This document shows, in pieces, positions 51,050 to 59,920 of a DNA stretch of 64,000 nt (the first letter of the stretch is position 1; each line of letters opens with the position of its first letter). The translations under genes and the position numbers were made by a program. Where the stretch lies: contig NZ_JBBCMA010000001.1 in NCBI RefSeq assembly GCF_037152535.1, positions 248,001 to 312,000 on the forward strand, in the 5' to 3' direction. The notes under the pieces were generated by a model, which worked only from the letters and a program-made list of their open reading frames with translations, was not told where the DNA came from and made no database searches. This stretch comes from Leclercia sp. AS011. Its GTDB lineage: Bacteria > Pseudomonadota > Gammaproteobacteria > Enterobacterales > Enterobacteriaceae.

Positions 51050-52111
51050 ATGAAATTATCTTACTTAACCACCGGCCTGTTGCTGGCGGGCCTGATGACC
51101 GGGTCCGCGCTGGCGGCAGATAAAATCGTCATCGCCCACCGCGGCGCGAGCGGCTATCTGCCGGAGCACACGCTGCCGGCGAAAGCGATGGCCTATGCGC
51201 AGGGCGCGGATTACCTGGAGCAGGACCTGGTGATGACCAGGGACGACCAACTGGTCGTCCTGCATGACCACTATCTCGATCGCGTGACGGACGTGGCGGA
51301 GCGCTTCCCGTACCGCGCCCGCAAAGATGGTCGCTTCTACGCCATTGATTTTACCCTGGATGAGATCCGCTCCCTGAAGTTCACCGAAGGCTTCGAGATT
51401 GAAAATGGCAAGAAGGTGCAGGTCTATCCGGGACGCTTCCCGATGGGCAAATCTGACTTCCGGATCCACACCTTCCAGGAAGAGATTGAGTTTGTTCAGG
51501 GGCTGAACCACTCCACCGGGAAAAACATCGGTATCTACCCGGAGATCAAAGCGCCGTGGTTCCACCACCAGGAAGGGAAAGACATTGCCGCGAAGACGCT
51601 CGACGTGCTGAAGCAGTACGGCTACACCAGCAAGCAGGACAAGGTGTATCTGCAGTGCTTTGACGCCGCCGAGCTGAAGCGCATCAAAACCGAGCTGGAG
51701 CCGAAGAGGGGGATGGATCTCAATCTGGTGCAGCTGATTGCCTATACCGACTGGAATGAAACCCAGGAGAAGCAGCCGGACGGCAAGTGGGTAAACTACA
51801 ACTACGACTGGATGTTTAAGCCGGGCGCGATGAAGCAGATTGCGCAGTACGCCGACGGCCTCGGGCCGGATTACCATATGCTGGTGGCGGAAGGCTCCAC
51901 GCCGGGCCACGTGACGCTGACGGCGATGGTGAAAGAGGCGCATGCGAGCAAGATGCAGGTGCATCCGTACACGGTGCGTGCAGACCAGCTGCCGCCGTAC
52001 GCCACGGACGTGAATCAGCTTTATGAGATGTTGTATAACCAGGCGGGTGTGGACGGACTGTTTACGGATTTCCCGGATAAAGCGGTGACGTTCTTAAAGG
52101 ATAAACGCTGA
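51050..52111 (+). CDS. glpQ: Periplasmic glycerophosphodiester phosphodiesterase GlpQ
   Basis: Hydrolyses glycerophosphodiesters in the periplasm to glycerol-3-phosphate for GlpT. The signal peptide covers residues 1-22 (MKLSYLTTGLLLAGL, cleaved after ALA). The GDPD catalytic motifs follow: IAHRGASGYLPEHT, YLEQDLVMTRDD and VVLHDHYLDR, with the metal-binding Glu and Asp, and KNIGIYPEIKAP. ATG 51050 lies 8 bases from AAGGA; the ATG at 51044 is only 2 bases away and less likely. It is about 353 residues (E. coli 358). A REP pair follows. Confidence 0.96.
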   Translation: MKLSYLTTGLLLAGLMTGSALAADKIVIAHRGASGYLPEHTLPAKAMAYAQGADYLEQDLVMTRDDQLVVLHDHYLDRVTDVAERFPYRARKDGRFYAIDFTLDEIRSLKFTEGFEIENGKKVQVYPGRFPMGKSDFRIHTFQEEIEFVQGLNHSTGKNIGIYPEIKAPWFHHQEGKDIAAKTLDVLKQYGYTSKQDKVYLQCFDAAELKRIKTELEPKRGMDLNLVQLIAYTDWNETQEKQPDGKWVNYNYDWMFKPGAMKQIAQYADGLGPDYHMLVAEGSTPGHVTLTAMVKEAHASKMQVHPYTVRADQLPPYATDVNQLYEMLYNQAGVDGLFTDFPDKAVTFLKDKR

Positions 52112-52116
52112 CATTA

Positions 52117-52190
52117 CCGGGTGGCGGCTGCGCCTTACCCGGCCTACGAACTGCGGTTTTGTAGGTCGGGTAAGCAAAGCGCCACCCGGC
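52117..52190. repeat. REP pair (BIME) between glpQ and yfaE
   Basis: CCGGGTGGCGGCTGCGCCTTACCCGGCC and GTAGGTCGGGTAAGC...GCCACCCGGC are oppositely oriented REP units in the convergent glpQ-yfaE gap. E. coli has inaA in this interval; here only the repeats remain. Confidence 0.86.
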
Positions 52191-52194
52191 ACAA

Positions 52195-52449
52195 TCACAT
52201 CTCGATTTCTATATCGCCTTTTGCCCGGCAGCAGCAGGGCAAAATTTCCCCTTCATTAATGAAGGCCAGCGGCTCGGTGATCCAGTCGACCTGGCCCATC
52301 ACCAGACGGCAGCGGCAGGAGCCGCAGTAGCCTTCACGGCACTGGTATTCGACTTCAATCTGGTGGGATTCCAGCGCAATCAGCAGGGAAGGGTGCTCTT
52401 CCTGGCACAGAAGCTCTGTGCCAGAAAGACGAAGCGTCACGCGGCTCAT
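52195..52449 (-). CDS. yfaE: [2Fe-2S] ferredoxin YfaE
   Basis: A plant-type ferredoxin that helps maintain and regenerate the diferric-tyrosyl cofactor of NrdB. The 84-residue chain has Cys37, Cys42 and Cys45 (CREGYCGSC) and a fourth ligand within the CCC cluster at 72-74 (LPCCCRAK). It shares its start with the nrdB stop (TGATG, one-base overlap), so translation is coupled to the reductase subunit it serves. Length is identical to E. coli. Confidence 0.96.
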   Translation of the reverse strand: MSRVTLRLSGTELLCQEEHPSLLIALESHQIEVEYQCREGYCGSCRCRLVMGQVDWITEPLAFINEGEILPCCCRAKGDIEIEM

Positions 52450-53579
52450 CAGAGCTGGAAGTCGCTCAGGTCGTCGGTGTTGACTTCAGAGTCAATCTGA
52501 CCGACCAGGTAGGAGCTCACTTCCACTTCCTGCGGCGCAACCTGCACGTTATCGGACACCAGCCAGGTGTTGATCCACGGGATCGGGTTGGAGCGGGTCT
52601 GGAACGGCAGATCAAGGCCCACCGCCTGCATGCGGATGTTGGTGATGTACTCCACGTACTGGCAGAGAATATCTTTGTTCAGGCCGATCATGGAGCCGCC
52701 CTGGAACAGGTACTCTGCCCACTCTTTCTCCTGCTGTGCCGCCTGGACAAACAGGTCATAGCTTGCCTGCTTGCACTCTTCCGCAATCTCGGCCATCTCC
52801 GGATCGTCCACGCCGCTGCGCAGCAGGTTCAGCATATGCTGGGTGCCGGTCAGGTGCAGGGCTTCATCGCGGGCGATCAGACGGATGATTTTAGCGTTGC
52901 CTTCCATCAGCTCGCGTTCTGCGAAGGCGAAGGAGCAGGCGAAGCTGACGTAGAAGCGGATCGCTTCCAGCGCGTTGACGCTCATCAGGCACAGGTAGAG
53001 CTTTTTCTTCAGCTCACGCAGGTTCACGGTGACGGTTTTACCGTTCACGGTGTGGGTGCCTTCGCCCAGCAGATGCCAGTAGCTGGTCATCTCGATCAGA
53101 TCGTCATAGAAGTGGGCAATACCCTGCGCACGCTTCAGGATCTGATCGTTGGTGACGATATCATCGAACACAATCGCCGGATCGTTGACGATGTTACGGA
53201 TGATATGGGTGTAGGAGCGGGAGTGGATCGTCTCAGAGAACGCCCAGGTCTCGACCCAGGTTTCCAGCTCCGGGATGGAGATCAGCGGCAGCAGCGCAAC
53301 GTTCGGGCTACGACCCTGAATGGAGTCCAGCAGCGTCTGATACTTCAGGTTGCTGAGGAAGATGTGCTTTTCATGCTCCGGCAGGGCCTGGAAGTCGATG
53401 CGGTCGCGGGAAACATCCACTTCTTCCGGACGCCAGAAGAAGGAGAGTTGCTTTTCAATCAGCTTTTCGAAGATGTCATATTTTTGCTGATCGTAGCGTG
53501 CCACGTTGACCGGCTGGCCGAAGAACATCGGCTCTTTGAGCTGGTCGTTTTTCGTCTGTGAAAAGGTGGTGTATGCCAT
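52449..53579 (-). CDS. nrdB: Ribonucleotide reductase class Ia beta subunit NrdB
   Basis: Carries the di-iron site and tyrosyl radical that start each reduction cycle. Of 376 residues (E. coli length), the ligands include Asp85, Glu116 and His119, and the radical Tyr123 lies in HSRSYTHI; the second ligand set is in [11 protein letters not shown] and [10 protein letters not shown]. The C-terminal tail (DTDDL-like end, here [10 protein letters not shown]) docks to NrdA. I chose the ATG at 53579 (MAYTTFSQ), which has an AGGA ribosome-binding site; a longer frame would start inside the upstream REP element. Confidence 0.97.
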   Translation of the reverse strand: MAYTTFSQTKNDQLKEPMFFGQPVNVARYDQQKYDIFEKLIEKQLSFFWRPEEVDVSRDRIDFQALPEHEKHIFLSNLKYQTLLDSIQGRSPNVALLPLISIPELETWVETWAFSETIHSRSYTHIIRNIVNDPAIVFDDIVTNDQILKRAQGIAHFYDDLIEMTSYWHLLGEGTHTVNGKTVTVNLRELKKKLYLCLMSVNALEAIRFYVSFACSFAFAERELMEGNAKIIRLIARDEALHLTGTQHMLNLLRSGVDDPEMAEIAEECKQASYDLFVQAAQQEKEWAEYLFQGGSMIGLNKDILCQYVEYITNIRMQAVGLDLPFQTRSNPIPWINTWLVSDNVQVAPQEVEVSSYLVGQIDSEVNTDDLSDFQL

Positions 53580-53623
53580 GAGTGTGTCCTGTGAGAGATT
53601 TTGTAGATCGGGCAAACAAAATC

Positions 53624-53653
53624 GTAGGCCGGGTAAGCGTAGCGCCACCCGGC
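53624..53653. repeat. REP unit inside the nrdA-nrdB operon
   Basis: GTAGGCCGGGTAAGCG plus CGCCACCCGGC, identical in core to the unit at 8172. A degenerate half unit (GTAGATCGGGCAAAC) lies just before it at about 53603-53617. It lies within the 81-base nrdA-nrdB spacer, directly after the nrdA stop codon on the transcribed strand. Confidence 0.85.
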
Positions 53654-53660
53654 ATTTACA

Positions 53661-55946
53661 TTAAATCTTACAAGCGCCGCTTTCGCAGCCGTCATCCTGA
53701 ATGTACGGGGCCAGATCGTCCTGCGCATCTTCCGCACCGTCACGGGTGTTTTGATAGTACAGGGTCTTCACGCCAAATTTGTACGCGGTAAGCAGGTCTT
53801 TCAGCAGCTGCTGCATCGGCACTTTCCCTGACGGGAAGCGTGACGGATCGTAGTTGGTATTCGCAGAGATCGACTGGTCGATAAACTTCTGCATGATGCC
53901 CACCAGCTGCAGATAGCCGTCGTTATTTGGCATCTCCCACAGCAGCTCGTAGTTGTTTTTCAGCAGCTCGTAGTCCGGCACCACCTGGCGCAGGATCCCG
54001 TCTTTCGACGCTTTGATGCTGACGTGGCCGCGCGGCGGCTCGATGCCGTTGGTGGCGTTGGAGATCTGCGAGGAGGTCTCGGACGGCATCAGGGCAGAGA
54101 GCGTGGAGTTACGCAGGCCGTGGGTCTTGATGGATTCACGCAGGGCTTCCCAGTCAAGGTGCAGCGGCTCGTTGGCGATCGCGTCCAGGTCTTTCTTATA
54201 GGTGTCGATCGGCAGAATGCCTTTGGCGTAGGTGGTTTCGTTGAACCACGGGCAGGCACCCTGTTCGATAGCCAGATCGTTAGAGGCTTTCAGCAGGTAA
54301 TACTGAATGGCTTCAAACGTCTGGTGCGTCAGGTTGTTGGCGCTGCCGTCGGAATAACGCTTGCCGTTTTTCGCCAGCCAGTAGGCATAGTTGATCACGC
54401 CAATGCCCAGAGTACGACGACCCATTGCACCGCGTTTTGCCGCCGGGATTGGGTAATCCTGATAATCCAGCAGGGCATCCAGAGCACGTACCGCCAGCAC
54501 CGCCAGCTCTTCCAGCTCGTCGAGGCTGTTAATCGCACCCAGGTTGAACGCGGAGAGCGTACATAGCGCGATTTCGCCGTTTTCGTCGTTCACATCTTCC
54601 AGCGGTTTGGTCGGCAGGGCGATCTCCAGGCACAGGTTGGACTGGCGCACCGGGGCAACGACCGGATCGAACGGGCTGTGGGTGTTGCAGTGGTCAACGT
54701 TCTGGATGTAGATACGACCAGTAGAGGCGCGCTCCTGCATCATCAGTGAGAACAGCTCAACCGCTTTAACACGCTGCTTACGGATGCTGTCGTCCTGCTC
54801 GTACTGAACGTACAGGCGCTCGAACTCATCCTGATCGGCAAAGAAGGCGTCGTACAGGCCCGGGACGTCGGACGGGCTGAACAGGGTGATGTCGCCGCCT
54901 TTCAGCAGACGGGTGTACATCAGCTTGTTGATCTGCACGCCGTAGTCCATATGACGCACGCGGTTACCTTCCACGCCACGGTTGTTTTTCAGTACCAGCA
55001 GGCTTTCCACTTCCAGATGCCACATCGGGTAGAACAGGGTCGCTGCACCACCGCGCACGCCGCCCTGAGAGCAGGATTTAACTGCTGTCTGGAAGTGTTT
55101 GTAGAACGGGATACAGCCGGTGTGGAACGCTTCACCGCCGCGGATTGGGCTACCCAGCGCACGAATGCGACCGGCGTTAATGCCGATACCGGCGCGCTGG
55201 GAAACGTATTTCACAATGGCGCTGGAGGTGGCGTTAATGGAGTCCAGGCTGTCGCCGCACTCGATCAGCACGCAGGAGCTGAACTGGCGGGTAGGGGTAC
55301 GCACGCCGGACATGATTGGCGTCGGCAGAGAGATCTTGAACGTCGAAACCGCATCGTAGAAACGCTTCACGTACTCCAGACGGGTAGCACGCGGGTAGTT
55401 CGAGAACAGGCAGGCGGCGACCAGAATGTAGAGGAACTGGGCGCTCTCGTAGATTTCGCCGGTCACACGGTTCTGGACCAGGTATTTACCTTCGAGCTGC
55501 TTCACCGCCGCGTAAGAGAAGTTCATGTCGCGCCAGTGATCGATAAAACCGTTCATCTGCTCGAACTCTTCTTCCGTATAGTCTTCCAGCAGATGCATGT
55601 CGTATTTGCCCAGTTCGACCATTTTCACCACGTGATCGTACAGCTTAGGCGGCTCAAACTGGCCGTAGGCTTTTTTACGCAGGTGGAAAATCGCCAGACG
55701 TGCAGCGAGGTACTGATAATCCGGCGCTTCGCGGGAGATCAGATCCGCCGCGGCTTTGATGATGGTTTCATGGATATCAGACGTTTTGATGCCGTCATAG
55801 AACTGAATGTGGGAACGCAGTTCAACCTGGGAAATGGATACGTTGTTCAGTCCTTCTGCTGCCCAGTCGAGAACTCGATGGATTTTGTCCAGATTGATAC
55901 GCTCGGTAGTACCGTCGCGCTTTGTCACCAGCAGACTCTGATTCAT
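53661..55946 (-). CDS. nrdA: Ribonucleotide reductase class Ia alpha subunit NrdA
   Basis: Reduces all four ribonucleoside diphosphates to deoxy forms under aerobic growth. The 761-residue protein equals E. coli NrdA. The N-terminal ATP-cone (residues 5-95, LVTKRDGTTERINLDKIHRV) sets overall activity. The active-site Cys is in FSSCVLIECGD, and the catalytic Asn-Cys-Glu set is in SNLCLEIALP. The C-terminal shuttle cysteines are Cys754 and Cys759 in CESGACKI. The ATG at 55946 is preceded by a leader with paired DnaA boxes. It is the first gene of nrdA-nrdB-yfaE. Confidence 0.98.
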   Translation of the reverse strand: MNQSLLVTKRDGTTERINLDKIHRVLDWAAEGLNNVSISQVELRSHIQFYDGIKTSDIHETIIKAAADLISREAPDYQYLAARLAIFHLRKKAYGQFEPPKLYDHVVKMVELGKYDMHLLEDYTEEEFEQMNGFIDHWRDMNFSYAAVKQLEGKYLVQNRVTGEIYESAQFLYILVAACLFSNYPRATRLEYVKRFYDAVSTFKISLPTPIMSGVRTPTRQFSSCVLIECGDSLDSINATSSAIVKYVSQRAGIGINAGRIRALGSPIRGGEAFHTGCIPFYKHFQTAVKSCSQGGVRGGAATLFYPMWHLEVESLLVLKNNRGVEGNRVRHMDYGVQINKLMYTRLLKGGDITLFSPSDVPGLYDAFFADQDEFERLYVQYEQDDSIRKQRVKAVELFSLMMQERASTGRIYIQNVDHCNTHSPFDPVVAPVRQSNLCLEIALPTKPLEDVNDENGEIALCTLSAFNLGAINSLDELEELAVLAVRALDALLDYQDYPIPAAKRGAMGRRTLGIGVINYAYWLAKNGKRYSDGSANNLTHQTFEAIQYYLLKASNDLAIEQGACPWFNETTYAKGILPIDTYKKDLDAIANEPLHLDWEALRESIKTHGLRNSTLSALMPSETSSQISNATNGIEPPRGHVSIKASKDGILRQVVPDYELLKNNYELLWEMPNNDGYLQLVGIMQKFIDQSISANTNYDPSRFPSGKVPMQQLLKDLLTAYKFGVKTLYYQNTRDGAEDAQDDLAPYIQDDGCESGACKI

Positions 55947-55987
55947 GTGGGTTTTACCTGTCCGTGAAAAAAGAAAATATCCCCCGC

Positions 55988-56011
55988 TTATCCACAGACC
56001 TCTGTGGATAA
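55988..56011. promoter_or_regulatory. Inverted pair of DnaA boxes upstream of nrdA
   Basis: TTATCCACA (55988-55996) and its exact reverse complement TGTGGATAA (56003-56011) are separated by six bases. Both fit the DnaA box consensus TTATNCACA. They lie 42-65 bases upstream of the nrdA start. DnaA control of nrdAB is documented in E. coli. Confidence 0.8.
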
Positions 56012-56014
56012 ATA

Positions 56015-56024
56015 CTACATGTAG
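56015..56024. promoter_or_regulatory. CTACATGTAG palindrome near the nrdA promoter
   Basis: A perfect 10-base palindrome four bases beyond the DnaA pair, within an AT-rich promoter. Its position and AT-rich context are compatible with an NrdR box, the usual repressor site of nrd operons, but it lacks the full 16-base consensus as I recall it. Confidence 0.35.
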
Positions 56025-56226
56025 GGGTTATATGATAAGGATAACGCAAGATGGTGAGTATTCTAGTAAGGATTCTTTTCAGTACAAGAGTTGATTTTGA
56101 GGTTAAATTGAGGTTGTGAAAGAGTAAAAAAGCGTAAGTCCTCGTACCGTAAGGCCTGGACGTCATGTCAATAATCTAGAAAAAAAAATGAAAATTTGAT
56201 CGACTGCTGATTTCTTCAACGGGTGG

Positions 56227-56256
56227 TCAAAAATGCGCAACAAAGGGTTGCGCATT
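56227..56256 (-). terminator. Intrinsic terminator after ubiG
   Basis: AATGCGCAAC and GTTGCGCATT form a perfect 10-bp stem with a 5-base loop; on the minus strand it is followed by TTTTTG. It begins 23 bases after the ubiG stop codon. Confidence 0.82.
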
Positions 56257-56279
56257 CGTTAGAAAAAGAGTGGCTAACC

Positions 56280-57008
56280 TTAGTCTTTTTTTGCGGTGGT
56301 ATGGAGCATGTAGTTCACGTCCACGCCCGGCGCCAGTTTGAACTTGTCGGTCAGGGGATTGTAATGCAGACCGGTCATGTGCTGCTCTTTCAGCCATGTG
56401 CCATCGACCCAGCTCAGTAATTCGGCTGGCTTGATAAATTTTTTCACGTCGTGGGTACCTTTGGGCACCATCCGCAGCACGTATTCTGCGCCGACAACCG
56501 CCATCAGCCACGCCTTGCCGTTGCGGTTGATGGTGGAGAAGAACACCTGGCCGCCCGGTTTAACCAGTTTTGCGCAGGCAGTGACCACCGATTGCGGATC
56601 GGGAACGTGCTCCAGCATCTCCATGCAGGTGACGACGTCATACTGATGCGCGTGCTTTGCGGCGTGCTCTTCAACCGTTTCCTGCACGTACTCGACCTGC
56701 ACGCCGGACTCCAGCGCATGAAGGCGGGCGACCTGCAGAGGTTCAAATCCCATGTCCAGGCCCGTAACGGTTGCCCCTTCGCGCGCCATGCTCTCGGCGA
56801 GGATGCCACCTCCGCAGCCGACGTCCAGCACCTTCTTACCGAACAGACCGCCGGAGCGCTCCGCGATATAGCCCAGACGCAGGGGGTTAATGCGGTGCAG
56901 GGGTTTAAACTCACCTTCGAGATCCCACCATCGGGACGCCACCGCTTCGAATTTGGCGATCTCTTCATGGTCAACGTTGTGAGCCACCGGGGATTTTTCC
57001 GCATTCAT
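56280..57008 (-). CDS. ubiG: Ubiquinone biosynthesis O-methyltransferase UbiG
   Basis: An S-adenosylmethionine methyltransferase performing both O-methylations of ubiquinone synthesis. The 242-residue protein (E. coli 240) has SAM motif [20 protein letters not shown] (Asp62 to Gly68), post-[10 protein letters not shown], and motif [14 protein letters not shown]. coli UbiG associates with membranes through a lipid-binding region. It is divergent from gyrA with a 132-base shared promoter gap. An intrinsic terminator follows. Confidence 0.96.
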   Translation of the reverse strand: MNAEKSPVAHNVDHEEIAKFEAVASRWWDLEGEFKPLHRINPLRLGYIAERSGGLFGKKVLDVGCGGGILAESMAREGATVTGLDMGFEPLQVARLHALESGVQVEYVQETVEEHAAKHAHQYDVVTCMEMLEHVPDPQSVVTACAKLVKPGGQVFFSTINRNGKAWLMAVVGAEYVLRMVPKGTHDVKKFIKPAELLSWVDGTWLKEQHMTGLHYNPLTDKFKLAPGVDVNYMLHTTAKKD

Positions 57009-57065
57009 GGACGCTTTTACTCCGTAATTTAAAGACGAGGAAGTATATCAGGATAACAAAGCAAA

Positions 57066-57096
57066 TTAGTTTAAACCTAAGCGGGTGTGTTATAAT
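57066..57096 (+). promoter_or_regulatory. gyrA promoter with extended -10
   Basis: A consensus TATAAT (57091-57096) is preceded by TG one base upstream, giving an extended -10 (TGTTATAAT). The -35 is weak (around 57066-57073). It lies 45 bases upstream of the gyrA start. E. coli gyrA is induced by DNA relaxation through its -10 region. Confidence 0.65.
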
Positions 57097-57140
57097 TTCC
57101 GACCTTTGAATCCGGGATACAGTAGAGGGATAGCGGTTAG

Positions 57141-59777
57141 ATGAGCGACCTTGCGAGAGAAATTACACCGGTTAACATCGAGGAAGAGCTGAAGAGCTCC
57201 TATCTGGATTATGCGATGTCGGTCATTGTTGGCCGTGCGCTGCCGGATGTCCGCGATGGACTTAAGCCGGTACACCGTCGCGTACTATACGCCATGAACG
57301 TATTGGGCAATGACTGGAATAAAGCCTACAAAAAATCTGCCCGTGTCGTTGGTGACGTAATCGGTAAATATCACCCGCATGGTGATACAGCAGTTTATGA
57401 CACCATCGTCCGTATGGCGCAGCCATTCTCACTGCGTTACATGCTGGTTGATGGTCAGGGTAACTTCGGTTCAGTTGACGGCGACTCCGCCGCGGCGATG
57501 CGTTATACGGAAATCCGTATGTCGAAAATCGCCCATGAGCTGATGGCCGATCTGGAAAAAGAGACCGTTGATTTCGTCGATAACTACGACGGCACCGAGC
57601 GCATTCCGGATGTGATGCCAACCAAGATCCCTAACCTGCTGGTAAACGGTGCCTCCGGTATCGCCGTAGGTATGGCGACCAACATTCCGCCGCACAACAT
57701 CACGGAAGTGATCAACGGCTGCCTGGCCTATATCGACGATGAAGAGATCAGCATTGAAGGGCTGATGGAACACATCCCGGGTCCGGACTTCCCGACCGCC
57801 GCCATTATTAATGGCCGTCGCGGCATTGAAGAAGCGTACCGCACCGGCCGCGGCAAGATCTATATTCGCGCCCGCGCCGAAGTGGAAGCCGACGCCAAAA
57901 CCGGCCGTGAAACCATCATCGTCCACGAAATTCCGTATCAGGTGAACAAAGCGCGCCTGATCGAGAAGATTGCCGAGCTGGTTAAAGAGAAACGCATTGA
58001 AGGTATCAGTGCGCTGCGTGATGAGTCTGATAAAGACGGCATGCGCGTCGTGATTGAGATCAAACGTGACGCGGTAGGGGAAGTGGTGCTTAACAACCTC
58101 TACTCCCTGACCCAGCTTCAGGTCTCCTTCGGCATCAACATGGTTGCGCTGCACCATGGTCAGCCGAAGATCATGAACCTGAAAGATATTCTGAGCGCGT
58201 TCGTCCGTCACCGCCGTGAAGTGGTGACCCGTCGTACCATTTTCGAACTGCGTAAAGCCCGCGATCGCGCGCACATCCTTGAAGCGCTGGCGGTTGCCCT
58301 GGCGAACATCGATCCGATCATCGAGCTGATTCGTCGTGCCCCAACCCCTGCTGAAGCGAAAGCGGCGTTAGTGGCGCAGCCATGGGCGCTGGGGAATGTC
58401 TCTGCGATGCTGGAACGTGCGGGCGATGATGCTGCGCGTCCGGAGTGGCTGGAGCCCGAGTTCGGCGTGCGCGACGGTCAGTACTACCTGACCGAGCAGC
58501 AGGCTCAGGCGATTCTGGATCTGCGTCTGCAGAAACTGACCGGCCTTGAGCACGAAAAACTGCTCGACGAGTATAAAGAGCTGCTGGAACAGATTGCCGA
58601 GCTGCTGCATATCCTTGGCAGCGCCGATCGTCTGATGGAAGTGATCCGCGAAGAGCTGGAGCTGGTCCGCGATCAGTTCGGCGATGAGCGTCGCACCGAA
58701 ATCACGGCCAACACCGCTGATATCAACATCGAAGACCTGATTAACCAGGAAGACGTTGTTGTGACCCTGTCTCACCAGGGCTACGTGAAGTACCAGCCGT
58801 TAACCGACTACGAAGCACAGCGTCGTGGCGGCAAAGGCAAGTCAGCGGCACGTATTAAAGAAGAAGACTTTATCGACCGCCTGCTGGTGGCCAACACCCA
58901 CGACACCATCCTCTGCTTCTCCAGCCGGGGCCGTCTGTACTGGATGAAGGTTTACCAGCTGCCGGAAGCGAGCCGTGGCGCGCGTGGACGTCCTATCGTC
59001 AACCTGCTGCCGCTGGAGCAGAACGAGCGTATCACCGCTATCCTGCCGGTTCGCGAGTACGCTGAAGGCGTGAACGTCTTTATGGCGACCGCCAGCGGTA
59101 CGGTGAAGAAGACCGCCCTGACCGAGTTCAGCCGTCCACGTTCTGCCGGCATTATCGCCGTCAACCTGAACGAAGGCGACGAACTGATTGGCGTGGATCT
59201 GACCTCCGGTTCCGACGAAGTGATGCTGTTCTCTGCCGCCGGTAAAGTGGTGCGCTTTAAAGAGAGCGCAGTGCGCGCCATGGGTCGTACCGCGACCGGC
59301 GTGCGCGGCATCAAACTGGCGGGCGAAGACAGCGTGGTCTCCCTGATTGTTCCGCGCGGCGAGGGCGCGATCCTGACCGTGACGCAGAACGGCTACGGTA
59401 AACGTACCGCTCAGGACGAGTATCCAACCAAGTCCCGCGGCACCCAGGGCGTTATTTCGATCAAAGTGACCGAGCGCAACGGCTCCGTTGTTGGCGCGGT
59501 CCAGGTTGATGATGCTGACCAGATCATGATGATCACCGATGCCGGTACCCTGGTGCGTACCCGCGTATCCGAGATCAGCGTGGTAGGCCGTAACACTCAG
59601 GGCGTGATTCTCATCCGTACCGCGGAAGATGAAAACGTAGTGGGGCTGCAGCGCGTCGCTGAGCCGGTGGATGACGAAGAGCTCGACTCTATCGACGGCA
59701 GCGTAGCGGAAGGTGACGATGAGATCGCACCGGAAGCGGACACCGACGACGATGCAGCGGATGACGCTGAAGAGTAA
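57141..59777 (+). CDS. gyrA: DNA gyrase subunit A
   Basis: The breakage-reunion subunit of DNA gyrase, which introduces negative supercoils with GyrB. The 878-residue protein (E. coli 875) has the winged-helix/tower N-terminal part. Catalytic Arg121-Tyr122 lie in [11 protein letters not shown] GyrA-box-like motif (QRRGGKGK, about residues 556-563) starts the six-bladed C-terminal domain, and a strongly acidic tail ends the protein. In the quinolone-resistance region, [12 protein letters not shown] carries Thr83 and Asp87; E. coli has Ser83. The start is ATG at 57141 with an AGAGGGATAG ribosome-binding site. A terminator follows. Confidence 0.98.
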   Translation: MSDLAREITPVNIEEELKSSYLDYAMSVIVGRALPDVRDGLKPVHRRVLYAMNVLGNDWNKAYKKSARVVGDVIGKYHPHGDTAVYDTIVRMAQPFSLRYMLVDGQGNFGSVDGDSAAAMRYTEIRMSKIAHELMADLEKETVDFVDNYDGTERIPDVMPTKIPNLLVNGASGIAVGMATNIPPHNITEVINGCLAYIDDEEISIEGLMEHIPGPDFPTAAIINGRRGIEEAYRTGRGKIYIRARAEVEADAKTGRETIIVHEIPYQVNKARLIEKIAELVKEKRIEGISALRDESDKDGMRVVIEIKRDAVGEVVLNNLYSLTQLQVSFGINMVALHHGQPKIMNLKDILSAFVRHRREVVTRRTIFELRKARDRAHILEALAVALANIDPIIELIRRAPTPAEAKAALVAQPWALGNVSAMLERAGDDAARPEWLEPEFGVRDGQYYLTEQQAQAILDLRLQKLTGLEHEKLLDEYKELLEQIAELLHILGSADRLMEVIREELELVRDQFGDERRTEITANTADINIEDLINQEDVVVTLSHQGYVKYQPLTDYEAQRRGGKGKSAARIKEEDFIDRLLVANTHDTILCFSSRGRLYWMKVYQLPEASRGARGRPIVNLLPLEQNERITAILPVREYAEGVNVFMATASGTVKKTALTEFSRPRSAGIIAVNLNEGDELIGVDLTSGSDEVMLFSAAGKVVRFKESAVRAMGRTATGVRGIKLAGEDSVVSLIVPRGEGAILTVTQNGYGKRTAQDEYPTKSRGTQGVISIKVTERNGSVVGAVQVDDADQIMMITDAGTLVRTRVSEISVVGRNTQGVILIRTAEDENVVGLQRVAEPVDDEELDSIDGSVAEGDDEIAPEADTDDDAADDAEE

Positions 59778-59791
59778 CGTCTCCTGACGAT

Positions 59792-59817
59792 AAAGGGCCG
59801 GTCTCCGGCCCTTTTCT
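59792..59817 (+). terminator. Intrinsic terminator after gyrA
   Basis: AAAGGGCCGG and CCGGCCCTTT-type arms form a stem of about 9 bp with a 3-base loop followed by TTCTT. It lies 14 bases after the gyrA stop. Confidence 0.85.
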
Positions 59818-59920
59818 TATGCTGGCACACGCAATTGCAGACAACCGAACATTGCGACCGCGCCCTTTTACCGCTACCTTAAGCCATTCCTTTTGACCCT
59901 GATGGCGGAGCCTCGCCCCC

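Larger units (their letters stand above)
55947..56279 (-). promoter_or_regulatory. nrdA promoter and leader; ubiG 3' flank
   Basis: This 333-base gap holds the nrdA control region on the left and the ubiG terminator on the right. Apart from the sites listed separately, I see a T/A-rich promoter-like segment (about 56025-56100) and no gene. In E. coli K-12 the large autotransporter gene yfaL lies in this interval; no trace of it is visible here. Confidence 0.6.

Noticed and set aside
54951..55967. 338-codon plus-strand frame opposite nrdA
   Set aside because: Antisense shadow; NrdA on the minus strand is complete.
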